Shown: positions 30,162 through 38,665 of the stretch, piece after piece | Layout of the letters: every line of letters begins with the position of its first letter | How positions within the stretch are numbered: the first letter of the stretch is position 1 | Origin: Bacteroidia bacterium | Lineage (GTDB): Bacteria > Bacteroidota > Bacteroidia > Flavobacteriales > Schleiferiaceae | DNA: 64,000 nucleotides | Direction: 5' to 3' | Assembly: GCA_030424545.1 (NCBI GenBank) | Contig: JAUHWL010000015.1 | Span: forward strand, 1 to 64,000 | Notes under the pieces: model-generated | Databases searched by the model: none | What the model saw: only the letters and a program-made list of their open reading frames with translations | Told to the model about the DNA's origin: nothing | Program-made: the position numbers and the translations under genes

Positions 30162-30729
30162 ATTACCCACAGACCCAAGATGGGTAGACATTGCCGAAAA
30201 AAACATTGAAGAAATATTAACCGACCATGCCTTTTGTGAGCAAAAAGCAGCCTCGTACGCCATTTCTCTTATTATTAATTACTCTGAACTATCTGAATTA
30301 GTAGAGGCCATGAGCGCTTTGGCACAAGAAGAAATGGAGCACTTTAGAATGGTGCATAAACGCATTGTTGACAGAGGCTTAGTTTTAGGGAGAGACAGAA
30401 AAGATGAATATGTAGCCAAAATTGCCAAATTTTTCCCGCAAACCCATGATAGAATGAAGCGCTTGGTTGACAGACTATTAGTAGCTGCCCTTATAGAGGC
30501 CCGCAGTTGCGAGCGTTTTAAACTCCTTAGCCAACACATTGTCGATAAAGAATTGGCCGCTTTTTATCATGAATTGATGATTAGCGAAGCTGGCCACTAT
30601 ACCATGTTTTTAAAATTTGCACGCCAGTATGGCGATAAAAAAATAGTAGATAAAAAATGGAATGATCTACTTGTTTTTGAAGCTGAAGTAATGAAAGATT
30701 TAGGAAATAAAGAATTAATACACGGATAA
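30148..30729 (+). CDS. miaE: tRNA-(ms2io6A)37 hydroxylase MiaE
   Basis: This 193-residue protein has a ferritin-like four-helix diiron site with ligand motifs EEILTDHAFCEQKAA, AQEEMEHFRMVHKR, LIEARSCERFKLLSQH and MISEAGHYTMF. This is the MiaE fold, which hydroxylates the isopentenyl side chain of ms2i6A at tRNA position 37 using O2. The start overlaps the end of the SulP gene by 14 bp. It is followed after 12 bp by gcvT. Association with a transporter rather than miaB is notable but may be only local. Confidence 0.93.
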   Translation: MLGLKLPTDPRWVDIAEKNIEEILTDHAFCEQKAASYAISLIINYSELSELVEAMSALAQEEMEHFRMVHKRIVDRGLVLGRDRKDEYVAKIAKFFPQTHDRMKRLVDRLLVAALIEARSCERFKLLSQHIVDKELAAFYHELMISEAGHYTMFLKFARQYGDKKIVDKKWNDLLVFEAEVMKDLGNKELIHG

Positions 30730-30741
30730 AGAAAAAAGAAA

Positions 30742-31818
30742 ATGGAACTTAAAAAAACCGCATTTTATCAAAAAAACATTGAAGCAGGAGCCAAAATTGT
30801 TCCTTTTGCTGGCTACGAAATGGCCGTTACTTACGAGGGCTTAACTGCAGAGCACAACAACGTGCGCACCAATGTAGGTATGTTTGATGTAAGCCACATG
30901 GGCGAATTTTATGTAAAAGGCCCCGAAGCATTACAACTAGTACAAAAAATCACAACCAATGATGCTTCTAAACTTACACCAGGTAAAATACAATACAGCT
31001 GTATGCCTAACCAAACTGGTGGTATTGTAGATGATTTGTTGGTGTATTGCATTAGCGATACTGAATACCTGTTGGTTGTAAACGGTGCCTGCTTAGATAA
31101 AGATTGGGCATGGGTAAATAAAAACAACGCCTTTAACTGTACACTTGAAAATCGGTCAGATCAAATTTCATTATTGGCTGTTCAAGGACCTAACACTGCT
31201 AAAGTTTTACAACAGTTTACCGATGTTGATTTAGCAAACATTTCTTACTACACCTTTACCACAGGCACTTTTTGCGGGGTAGAAAACATTACTATATCGG
31301 CTACGGGATATACAGGTTCTGGTGGATTCGAAATTTATATGCCCAACAGTGCAGCAGAAAAAATTTGGGACGCATTTATAAATGCGGGTATTAAACCTGC
31401 TGGATTAGGTTGCCGCGATACACTTCGCTTAGAAATGGGTTTTTGTCTTTATGGAAATGATATTGACGAAACTACATCTCCTTTAGAAGCTGGTTTGGGT
31501 TGGATTACAAAATTCACAAAAGACTTTACCAATAGCGCTGCTTTAAAACAACAAAAAGAGCAAGGCGTAACCCGTAAACTTGTTGGCTTTACATTAATAG
31601 ACCGCGGTGTGCCTCGCCAAGGTTATGCCATATGCGATGCCGATGGAAACAAAATAGGCAATGTGACAAGCGGCACAATGGCACCTAGCGTTGGTAAAGC
31701 CATTGGTATGGGCTATGTACCAATAGAATACAGTGCGGCTGATTCTGAAATATTTATTGAAGTACGTGGGAAATTGCTAAAAGCCATTGTAACCAAAGTA
31801 CCATTTTACAAAGGTTAA
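30742..31818 (+). CDS. gcvT: Aminomethyltransferase, glycine cleavage T protein
   Basis: This 358-residue folate-dependent enzyme contains MFDVSHMGEF (folate/aminomethyl site), the catalytic-region Asp in GIVDDLLVY, GYTGSGGFEIY, and LRLEMGFCLYGNDI with the C-terminal barrel. It releases ammonia and passes a methylene group to tetrahydrofolate from the lipoyl H protein. Length matches the family. It is the last gene of the usp-sulP-miaE-gcvT run and is followed by an intrinsic terminator. The other glycine cleavage genes are not in this window. Confidence 0.97.
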   Translation: MELKKTAFYQKNIEAGAKIVPFAGYEMAVTYEGLTAEHNNVRTNVGMFDVSHMGEFYVKGPEALQLVQKITTNDASKLTPGKIQYSCMPNQTGGIVDDLLVYCISDTEYLLVVNGACLDKDWAWVNKNNAFNCTLENRSDQISLLAVQGPNTAKVLQQFTDVDLANISYYTFTTGTFCGVENITISATGYTGSGGFEIYMPNSAAEKIWDAFINAGIKPAGLGCRDTLRLEMGFCLYGNDIDETTSPLEAGLGWITKFTKDFTNSAALKQQKEQGVTRKLVGFTLIDRGVPRQGYAICDADGNKIGNVTSGTMAPSVGKAIGMGYVPIEYSAADSEIFIEVRGKLLKAIVTKVPFYKG

Positions 31819-31836
31819 TTCACTCATTCTTATTAT

Positions 31837-31872
31837 AAATCCCACCTTGAGAAATTCATGGTGGGATTTTTT
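31837..31872 (+). terminator. Intrinsic terminator after gcvT
   Basis: A 10-bp perfect stem (AAATCCCACC/GGTGGGATTT) with a 13-base loop is followed by a T run. It lies 18 bp beyond the gcvT stop and separates the operon from the regulator gene. Confidence 0.9.
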
Positions 31873-31946
31873 ATTAACGCACTTTAAAAACGTAATTACC
31901 TAACCTCCCCCCTAAAAACCCCTTTTTTAGAAAAAAAATACCGTTC

Positions 31947-31964
31947 TGTCTACTCTTTGTCTAC
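31947..31964 (+). promoter_or_regulatory. Tandem TGTCTAC operator, copy A (upstream of regulator gene)
   Basis: Two direct copies of TGTCTAC start at 31947 and 31958, an 11-bp pitch equal to one DNA turn, with the second followed by CCCCAAAAT. The same arrangement recurs at 33953-33970 before the cytolysin-like gene. The distance to the promoter-like TTGG is 36 bp here and 37 bp there. Probably a binding site for an activator or repressor. Confidence 0.65.
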
Positions 31965-31995
31965 CCCAAAATAAACCTATTTCTAAGATTAAAAT

Positions 31996-32003
31996 TATCT
32001 TGG
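31996..32003 (+). promoter_or_regulatory. Promoter-like -7 element of the TPR/HTH regulator gene
   Basis: TATCTTGG followed by CCTAAA lies 29 bp before the ATG. It resembles TAnnTTTG and matches the element TTACTTGG plus CTAAA in front of the cytolysin-like gene. Confidence 0.5.
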
Positions 32004-32032
32004 CCTAAAGTAAATACCAACTGTAGGTTCTG

Positions 32033-33949
32033 ATGAAACTAAAAAATACACATGAAAACATGGCAAAAAAAACAGCAGGGCAGCTTTTGTTTTTTTTGTG
32101 CTTATGCTCGTTAGTGTTTTCATCACAATGTGTAGAAGCAAAAAGTAACTTTAGTCAAAAAATTGCCTTACAAAAATTAAATACATGCCTTACTGAACAG
32201 CCTCTATGTAAAGAATTAGAAGATAGCATTATTCGTGTTGCATCTGCCCAACTTCCAGACTCTTCTTTTGCTTCATTTTTATTTGATGCCAGCAATTTAT
32301 ATCTACAACAGTATCAATTTAAAAGCACAAAAGCACTTTTAACCAAAGCAAAAGGAATAGCCCTACGATTAGAGAACACGGTACAAGTAATAAAAATTAA
32401 AAGACGTTTTTCGCTGGCCTATTTTTATGAAGGGCATTTAGATTCTGCGCAATTTGTAGCGCAAGAAGTGCTTGAGTATTATCAAGAAAAAAAAGACAGT
32501 TTAAATCTTGGAATTTCTGAATTATATATTGGACAAATATTAAAAGAAAAAGGCGTCTATTCTGAGGCCATGGCAAAATATGTAAAGTCGTTAACCATTT
32601 TTAAAAACCTTAAAGATCAAATAAACCAAGCCAACGTTTATGCCGAAATATCTACGCTTTATGCCATGAGCAACGACAATGAAAAAGCTATTGAATTTGG
32701 CAGAAAGGCAGCAAAAATTTTTAAAGGACTCCCTAATCACGAATCTAAATTTGCATACGTAAGTTTAAATCTTGCTAATAACCTAAGTTTTGCGCATCAA
32801 CCAGACTCGGCCATAAAAATTCTAAACTATGTAATCCCTTTTTATGAAGCTGAAAACAACCAATATATGCTTATGAATGCGTTAGCCCAATTAAGCAGGG
32901 CTCAATACGAAAAAGGTAATATCTCAGAGGCACTAGAAACAATGAAAAAATCGAACGCTATTGATCCAGGCGCTCGATTTCCCGGTCAGAGCATTTACAA
33001 TTTTCAGCTGATGGGAAGGATGTATAATGAGCAAGGAAACATAGATGAAGCCATTGTATTTTTTAAAAAATCGTATAAACTACATCAAGTCATTGGGATA
33101 AATGATGAGCTAAAAACCCTTCTTGAAGATTTAGCAACAGCATATACCAATGCCGGCCAAAGTGATTCTGCATTAAAATATTATATAGCTTTTATAGATG
33201 TTACAGACAGTTTAAACTCAGTAGAAAAAGAAACACGATTAAATGAAATTAAAGAGCAGTACGAAACCGAACTTAGAGAAGAGCAATTGCGCAACAATGC
33301 CAATGAAATTTTATTGTTAGAAAAAAGTAACACCGCTAAAACGCAGCGCAACATTACACTCATTATAATTTTAATGGTTGTGTTGGCCCTTACAATTTCT
33401 ATTATAAGCCGCCAAAGAAACTCTATCCGGCTAAACAAAATGTTGGCTACACAAAGCAAAAAAACACATCAAGCAGAACTACAAGCACAGGCGGCCGAAA
33501 AACAACAATTAGAAGAAGATTTAAATCATAGAAAACGAGAGTTGGCCAATCAAGCTTTGCTAATTGCTGAAAAAAATGAACTGCTACGTTCTTTTAGAAA
33601 TGAAGTTGAAAAAGTTGGTGAAGCTGAAGAAAAAGCCAACAAATCATTAAAAAGAATAAGTCGTAAAATGGAACGTGCCGAAAACCAGCAAGGAGATTGG
33701 GATAAATTTATGATGCTTTTTAAAGATGTCCACCCCAAAATGCTAAATGAGCTAAGCCATATAAATGCGGACTTAACTCATAACGATTTGAGATTGCTTG
33801 CGCTTATGAAAATGAATTTTACCAATAAAGAAATAGCCGACATACTGCATATAACAGAAGGCGGGTTAAAAAAAGCAAGATACCGTTTGCGCAAAAAGCT
33901 TCAATTAGTGGCGCACGCTAGTATTCATCAATACATCCAAAATATTTAA
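32033..33949 (+). CDS. Membrane-tethered TPR sensor with C-terminal LuxR-like helix-turn-helix
   Basis: This 638-residue protein has an N-terminal signal or anchor (either M1 or M10), then about six TPR units between residues 85 and 395. One transmembrane helix (about 440-459, ITLIIILMVVLALTISII) precedes a charged coiled coil (460-550). The C-terminal HTH (about 580-625) reads LTHNDLRLLALMKMNFTNKE followed by IADILHITEGGLKKARYRL. The HTH is therefore cytoplasmic with the TPRs outside, a one-component membrane regulator type frequent in Bacteroidota. Two tandem operator copies flank it, one in its own promoter and one in the promoter of the next gene, which suggests autoregulation and control of the cytolysin-like operon. 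The signal sensed is unknown. Confidence 0.88.
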   Translation: MKLKNTHENMAKKTAGQLLFFLCLCSLVFSSQCVEAKSNFSQKIALQKLNTCLTEQPLCKELEDSIIRVASAQLPDSSFASFLFDASNLYLQQYQFKSTKALLTKAKGIALRLENTVQVIKIKRRFSLAYFYEGHLDSAQFVAQEVLEYYQEKKDSLNLGISELYIGQILKEKGVYSEAMAKYVKSLTIFKNLKDQINQANVYAEISTLYAMSNDNEKAIEFGRKAAKIFKGLPNHESKFAYVSLNLANNLSFAHQPDSAIKILNYVIPFYEAENNQYMLMNALAQLSRAQYEKGNISEALETMKKSNAIDPGARFPGQSIYNFQLMGRMYNEQGNIDEAIVFFKKSYKLHQVIGINDELKTLLEDLATAYTNAGQSDSALKYYIAFIDVTDSLNSVEKETRLNEIKEQYETELREEQLRNNANEILLLEKSNTAKTQRNITLIIILMVVLALTISIISRQRNSIRLNKMLATQSKKTHQAELQAQAAEKQQLEEDLNHRKRELANQALLIAEKNELLRSFRNEVEKVGEAEEKANKSLKRISRKMERAENQQGDWDKFMMLFKDVHPKMLNELSHINADLTHNDLRLLALMKMNFTNKEIADILHITEGGLKKARYRLRKKLQLVAHASIHQYIQNI

Positions 33950-33952
33950 GGC

Positions 33953-33970
33953 TGTCTACCTTTTGTCTAC
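33953..33970 (+). promoter_or_regulatory. Tandem TGTCTAC operator, copy B (upstream of cytolysin-like gene)
   Basis: TGTCTAC starts at 33953 and again at 33964 (11-bp pitch), just three bases after the regulator stop codon. A CCCAAAATA-like tail follows, as in copy A. The sequence CTGTCTAC-N4-TGTCTACCC is almost the same in the two copies, which are otherwise unrelated in flanking sequence. Confidence 0.65.
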
Positions 33971-34002
33971 CCAAAATATTATTGCTTTTCAGGCGTTTAC
34001 GT

Positions 34003-34010
34003 TTACTTGG
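34003..34010 (+). promoter_or_regulatory. Promoter-like -7 element of the cytolysin-like operon
   Basis: TTACTTGG followed by CTAAAAA lies 17 bp before the ATG, at 37 bp past the second TGTCTAC. It parallels the element at 31996-32003. Confidence 0.45.
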
Positions 34011-34027
34011 CTAAAAATTAAATAGCC

Positions 34028-35827
34028 ATGAAAAAACTAATCATCTTCGCATTGCCGCTGCTCTTATGGCATTGCAAAAAAGAAGTAGACACTTCGGTTA
34101 CACCAGATACATTCGAAGGCGTTATTGCTTCGGGCGGTGGATTTTCTCCCGTTGTAAAATCAGAAACCATTATCGATTCTTCGAGTACAGAAAAAACTGA
34201 AGGTGGCCAACGTTGGCGCTGTACTACAAAAACAATAGAGGCCAAAGCAGGTTCAGGAGGGTCTGGTGGGTTCCCCATGTTCAATCCAAATGCAAACGTA
34301 ATTTACCCGGGAAGTTTACTGCAAGGAGCCTCGTTACGCAAGGCCACACCCGATGTTATTGCTGTTGATAGGGCAGGTGGGACAATTTCTTATGACATTG
34401 TAGATGGCAACCCACAATCTTCTTTTACGGTAGATGAGGTTAGTAAAGGAAGCATTACTGATGCCATGAATAACATAATTTCTCAGAGCACTGGGGTTGT
34501 TCCTGCCAATTTTAGTTTTAACTATACCAGTATTCAAAGCCGTAAAGAATTTGCATTGGAAGTTGAAGCAGACTATGAAAATGCATTTTTAGAATTAGAG
34601 GGCTATCTACAATTAAACACAAGCAAAGCCTACAGTTCTTATTTAGTACGGTTAGACCAGAGTTATTATACCATGAGTTTTAACATTCCTACCAACAGAG
34701 GTCAACTTTTTGCCCCTAGTGTTACCCCGCAAGATTTGGCTTTATATGTAAAAGAAGGCAACCCAGCTACCTATGTTAGCGATGTTACATACGGCCGTAT
34801 TTATTATATGTTGATTGAAAGCACATCCTCGTCTTTTGATTTAGAGGCAGGCATATCTGGTTCATTTAGTGGTATTGCCAGCAGTGGCGGAGGTAGTGTA
34901 GATGCCAGTTACTTAAGCACTTTAGACAATTTAAAAATACAAGTATTTGCCTATGGCGGTGAGGCTTCTTCTACCTTACGTACGGTAGTAGATGCAAGTT
35001 CTTTAGATAGTTTAGTTAACAAGCTTGCTGCGGCAGGTAGCATTGGTAGCGCAAAACCAATAAGCTATGTTGTGCGCAGTGTTTATAACAATCAAATAGT
35101 TAGCGTACAGCTTGCAAATAAGTATGATGTTACAAACTGTGTACCTATTGGCAGTGGTAATACACCGCCTGCCATTACATCGCATTGGGTAAATGTGGTA
35201 AATGATTTTGGCGCAATTGGCGCAGCGGTAAACATGGGTAGCAGTCGTGTTGCCCTTTTTAATAAAGCAGGAAACCGATTTTTACTTAGCGAAGACAATG
35301 TTCTAACCGGGCCCTATAATCTTAGCGACCTTACCGATGGCCAAATAAAACTAGAATCTGTTGGTGCAGCCGGTTTGTACAATACAGGCAGTTTTTCAAA
35401 CCATATTTACTTTTTCGATTTAAATGGTAATGTATATCACCGATTACAAGGCGGAGTAAACTTTGATTATAACACTTTTGGTATTGGCAACTTTTTAGGT
35501 GGAAACTGTCCTTTTAATGCCCAAGGCATAACCGCACTTGCTTACATAAATCTAGGCGGTAGCAACAGTGTAGCACATAATATGATGGCTATCAATAAAG
35601 CGGGTGACGAATATGCACTTTACAATACAAGCAACGGGCAATGGTCACAGGCCCAAACAATTCCGAACCTTGAAAAAAATGGCAACCAAGCTCCGTTTAC
35701 AAGGTTTGGTGCTGCTTGCTATGTCTACATCGGACAAAAAGACTATACCATTTTCTTTAATCAACAGGGCACACAATATTGTTTATGGGAAAACGTGAAC
35801 GGATTTAGCCCAGCATATGATCTTTAA
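34028..35827 (+). CDS. Cholesterol-dependent-cytolysin-like lipoprotein with hemopexin-like C-terminal repeats
   Basis: This 599-residue lipoprotein (signal ending LLWHC, Cys16; CKKE follows) matches domains 1-3 of thiol-activated cytolysins. Matching segments are NVIYPGSLLQGASL (about 90-103), DQSYYTMSFNIPTNRGQLF (210-228), VSDVTYGRIYYMLIESTSSS (250-269), IQVFAYGGEASS and AKPISYVVRSVYNNQIVSV (342-360), all in the order seen in perfringolysin. The domain 4 undecapeptide (Trp-rich cholesterol loop) is absent. Instead residues 394-599 contain four ~45-residue repeats, each GAA-like then FN..G..Y.L, suggesting a four-bladed propeller. In classical toxins domains 1-3 oligomerise and form the beta-barrel pore. 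Membrane target and activity here are unknown. A delta-60 T9SS gene follows after 11 bp. Confidence 0.85.
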   Translation: MKKLIIFALPLLLWHCKKEVDTSVTPDTFEGVIASGGGFSPVVKSETIIDSSSTEKTEGGQRWRCTTKTIEAKAGSGGSGGFPMFNPNANVIYPGSLLQGASLRKATPDVIAVDRAGGTISYDIVDGNPQSSFTVDEVSKGSITDAMNNIISQSTGVVPANFSFNYTSIQSRKEFALEVEADYENAFLELEGYLQLNTSKAYSSYLVRLDQSYYTMSFNIPTNRGQLFAPSVTPQDLALYVKEGNPATYVSDVTYGRIYYMLIESTSSSFDLEAGISGSFSGIASSGGGSVDASYLSTLDNLKIQVFAYGGEASSTLRTVVDASSLDSLVNKLAAAGSIGSAKPISYVVRSVYNNQIVSVQLANKYDVTNCVPIGSGNTPPAITSHWVNVVNDFGAIGAAVNMGSSRVALFNKAGNRFLLSEDNVLTGPYNLSDLTDGQIKLESVGAAGLYNTGSFSNHIYFFDLNGNVYHRLQGGVNFDYNTFGIGNFLGGNCPFNAQGITALAYINLGGSNSVAHNMMAINKAGDEYALYNTSNGQWSQAQTIPNLEKNGNQAPFTRFGAACYVYIGQKDYTIFFNQQGTQYCLWENVNGFSPAYDL

Positions 35828-35838
35828 AAAGTATTACC

Positions 35839-37374
35839 ATGAAAAAAGCAATAAATAGTATACTGCTGGTTTGTGTTGCCATTTGGGCATATGGGCAAGC
35901 CGGAGAATTAGACTTATCATTTAACGGTGATGGCATCTATATTCAAAACTTAAATGGATACAACAGGGCGGAAGCCGTTGCCATACAACCCGATGGTAAA
36001 ATTCTTGTGGGTGGACGTTTAAACAATTCTGATAACGACTTACTGTTAATGCGATTAGACATTTACGGAAATCCAGATTTCACTTTTGGTGTGCAAGGGT
36101 ACACAGTAGTAGATTATATGGGCGATGACGAAGAAATACAAGCCATTGTTGTGGGGCCTAATGGTAGCATTTATACGCTTGCCGAATGTGATTCTGCCAA
36201 CACACAAGGAGCTCTTTTCAGCAAATTCTCCAGCAATGGATTACTCGATGTAACTTTTGGCAATCAAGGACACTTGTTTGTACATAAACCCAACAACAGC
36301 ACAACAAATACTTGGCATGATTTAGCCCTTCACCCTGATGGATCTTTACTAGCCGTAGGTCGCACAAACACATCAGGTGTTGGATTATCTGGCGCCATAC
36401 TAAAAGTAAGTTTACAAGGGCAATTGGTGCCAAACTTTGGCACTAACGGCCTTATAGAATTTCAAAATAATGGCGAAAATGTGTCCTTTAGCTCTATTTA
36501 TGTTTTTCCAACTGGAGAATTTTTAGTTTTTGGTATTACACCTCAACAAGGCTACAATGTGGGTTACTTAATAAAACTAACTGCTAACGGTAATTTTGTA
36601 AGCAATTTTGGTGGTAATGGTTTAGTCTTGATTAGCTTAACAGATGCCCCATGGGCACGAGATCTATTTGTAAAGCCAGACGGTAAAATCGTTCTAACTA
36701 CCAATGGGTATTTAGGTGGATGGAGCCATATATCCCTCACTCAATTAGAGAGTAATGGTTTGCTAGATCAAAGTTTTGGTACAAACGGACGAAGCGATAT
36801 TCAAATTTTAAATGGACACACCTATGCAAGTAAAACACTGTTATTGCCTGATGGCAAGTTTCTTTTAACAGGTACCGCATCAGGCCCTTGGAATGATGAT
36901 TTTGCAATGGCTCGCCTGCATAGCGATGGAAGTTTAGACCTAAGCTTTCATTTTGATGGCATTTCTACAAAAAATATAGGAGGTGGTAAAGACTTTGTTG
37001 TAGATGCGGTTTTACAATCAAACGGCAGAGCTGTTCTTGTGGGCAACAGTACCATTTCTGGTGTTGGCAATAGCATTAGCGTAGCTCGTTTTTTAACCGG
37101 GTATGTAAGCAATATTGATGTAGAAGAACAAGAAAAAATTCACCTTAGTGCTTATCCTAATCCGTGTAATCAATGGTTACGCATAGAAGCACCAGAACAA
37201 TTTCAAGAGTTTAAAGCGAGCATTTATAATATGCAGGGCGGCCTTGTTTGGCAAGAATTCATCAACAAATCAGAATCTATCAATACACAAAACTTACCTA
37301 ATGGCATGTATATACTTTCTATTCAAACATCTTCGGGTCAAGTAAAAAACATAAAGATTAATATTCTACACTAA
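35839..37374 (+). CDS. Delta-60-repeat secreted protein with type A T9SS sorting domain
   Basis: This 511-residue protein has a signal peptide (to about residue 19, AYG) and about seven delta-60 repeats (about 22-420). These have the repeated pattern LD.SFN.DG......N.....A..IQPDGKILV, probably a beta-propeller. A linker and a C-terminal type A sorting domain (about 435-511) follow: LSAYPNPCNQWLRIEAP and the end PNGMYILSIQTSSG. Type A domains are cleaved on export by T9SS and the product is attached to the surface or released. It starts 11 bp after the cytolysin-like gene and is almost certainly co-transcribed. Its partner or substrate is unknown. Confidence 0.92.
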   Translation: MKKAINSILLVCVAIWAYGQAGELDLSFNGDGIYIQNLNGYNRAEAVAIQPDGKILVGGRLNNSDNDLLLMRLDIYGNPDFTFGVQGYTVVDYMGDDEEIQAIVVGPNGSIYTLAECDSANTQGALFSKFSSNGLLDVTFGNQGHLFVHKPNNSTTNTWHDLALHPDGSLLAVGRTNTSGVGLSGAILKVSLQGQLVPNFGTNGLIEFQNNGENVSFSSIYVFPTGEFLVFGITPQQGYNVGYLIKLTANGNFVSNFGGNGLVLISLTDAPWARDLFVKPDGKIVLTTNGYLGGWSHISLTQLESNGLLDQSFGTNGRSDIQILNGHTYASKTLLLPDGKFLLTGTASGPWNDDFAMARLHSDGSLDLSFHFDGISTKNIGGGKDFVVDAVLQSNGRAVLVGNSTISGVGNSISVARFLTGYVSNIDVEEQEKIHLSAYPNPCNQWLRIEAPEQFQEFKASIYNMQGGLVWQEFINKSESINTQNLPNGMYILSIQTSSGQVKNIKINILH

Positions 37375-37406
37375 AAAATACCTTTTTATACCGGCATATA
37401 CCTCAA

Positions 37407-38591
37407 TTACATTTTTGATTTAATCTGTTCTATAACTTCCATATAAGAGCTAATATCGGCATCTGTTGCTTTTGCCAAGTCTAACGCACGTGTTTCTGTT
37501 TCTAGCGCTTGTTTATACTTACCATTAGCCATCAATAAGTTGGCATATGTATCTAATATAGCATGAGATTTTGGTTCTAATTCTACCGCACGTGCTGCCC
37601 ATTTTTCGGCCGCTACTAAGTATTCGCTTTCTTCTGTATTTTCAAAAAAGTACCACGCAATACTGTTTAGCTGGTTAGCATTATTCCAAATTGCATTTTC
37701 TACATTATCTACACAAAATTGCATGTACGCTTGTTGGTCATCTTTTTTAAGCCTTGTAGATTCTACCAAGAAAATTACACCGTCTTTCCCTTCAAAATTC
37801 CATGTTTTTACTTTTTCTAACAAAGCCAAATAATCTTGATTTGCATTGGGAGCACGGCTATACAGCAATGTGCCTAATGCATTCTGTATGTTGTAAGTGA
37901 TGTATTGATCTACTTGCTCTCCATTTTCTTTTCTGTACTTTTCTGTGTCATTCAACACATCTTGAAAAACATCGCTGTTTACGTCATCTACAACTGCAAG
38001 TATTATTTTCCAATTATCTTTTGTCCCCCACTCTTCTTTTGGGATTTTAGAAAAATAAATACGTACCTCTTCATCATCTGCCATACCAGCTCCAGACATA
38101 ATTTCAAAGTATTTACTCATGTAAGCCGCATCCTCTCTGTTTTCAGCCACATTTTCAGATAGGGCAATTAAGTTAAATTCATCACTTAGCGCGTTACCTC
38201 CTAGTGTAATATATGCCTCTTTTTCTTGGCTTGCACCAATCGATTTCATGATCAACTCTCTGTCTGCGTTTACAAAAATGAGCGTTGGGTAGGCACGGAT
38301 ACCAAATTCTTTTGCCAGGTCTATCCCTTCTCCTTTTTCCATATCAAACTTTACACAAATAAAATTTTCATTGTAATAATCGGCCACTTCGTTTAGTGTA
38401 AAAATGTTGGCGCTCATCCATTTGCATGGGCCACACCAAACGGCATAGCAATCCATAAAAATGGGTTTGTTTTCTTTAGCAGATGCTTCTAAAGCCTCAT
38501 AAAAAGTATAGTCTTTAAAATTTATGCTCCTGTCTTGCGCTAATAGGGTTACGCTAAAAAAAATAGCGAATAATAAGATTGTGTTTTTCAT
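37407..38591 (-). CDS. Periplasmic thioredoxin-fold protein with TPR-like C-terminus
   Basis: This 394-residue protein has a signal peptide (to LLAQ). It has a thioredoxin domain (about 25-135) with active site WCGPC at residues 52-56 and the cis-Pro region FGIRAYPTLIFV. A helical region follows (about 150-394), with TPR-like helices near the end such as HAILDTYANLLMANGKYKQA. Thioredoxin-fold proteins in the envelope reduce or form disulphides. It converges with the delta-60 gene (32 bp gap, no clear terminator), and its promoter region is shared divergently with a small membrane protein. Confidence 0.88.
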   Translation of the reverse strand: MKNTILLFAIFFSVTLLAQDRSINFKDYTFYEALEASAKENKPIFMDCYAVWCGPCKWMSANIFTLNEVADYYNENFICVKFDMEKGEGIDLAKEFGIRAYPTLIFVNADRELIMKSIGASQEKEAYITLGGNALSDEFNLIALSENVAENREDAAYMSKYFEIMSGAGMADDEEVRIYFSKIPKEEWGTKDNWKIILAVVDDVNSDVFQDVLNDTEKYRKENGEQVDQYITYNIQNALGTLLYSRAPNANQDYLALLEKVKTWNFEGKDGVIFLVESTRLKKDDQQAYMQFCVDNVENAIWNNANQLNSIAWYFFENTEESEYLVAAEKWAARAVELEPKSHAILDTYANLLMANGKYKQALETETRALDLAKATDADISSYMEVIEQIKSKM

Positions 38592-38665
38592 TTCTAAGTA
38601 TGTATTTGCCGCTAATCTAATTAAATTTAGTGCAGAATTTTAAGCAACTTTACTCGAGTACTTAC

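Noticed and set aside
31912..31930. Second hairpin (CTAAAAA/TTTTTAG) after the gcvT terminator
   Set aside because: All A-T stem except one pair, followed by A residues; likely low-complexity coincidence.
34085..34091. Single reverse TGTCTAC in the cytolysin-like gene, with stray copies at 30184 and 52262
   Set aside because: Isolated, inside coding sequence and without the 11-bp tandem partner, so treated as background.
34028..35827. A classical secreted cholesterol-dependent toxin
   Set aside because: The undecapeptide and domain 4 are absent and the protein is a lipoprotein, so no toxicity or cholesterol binding is claimed.
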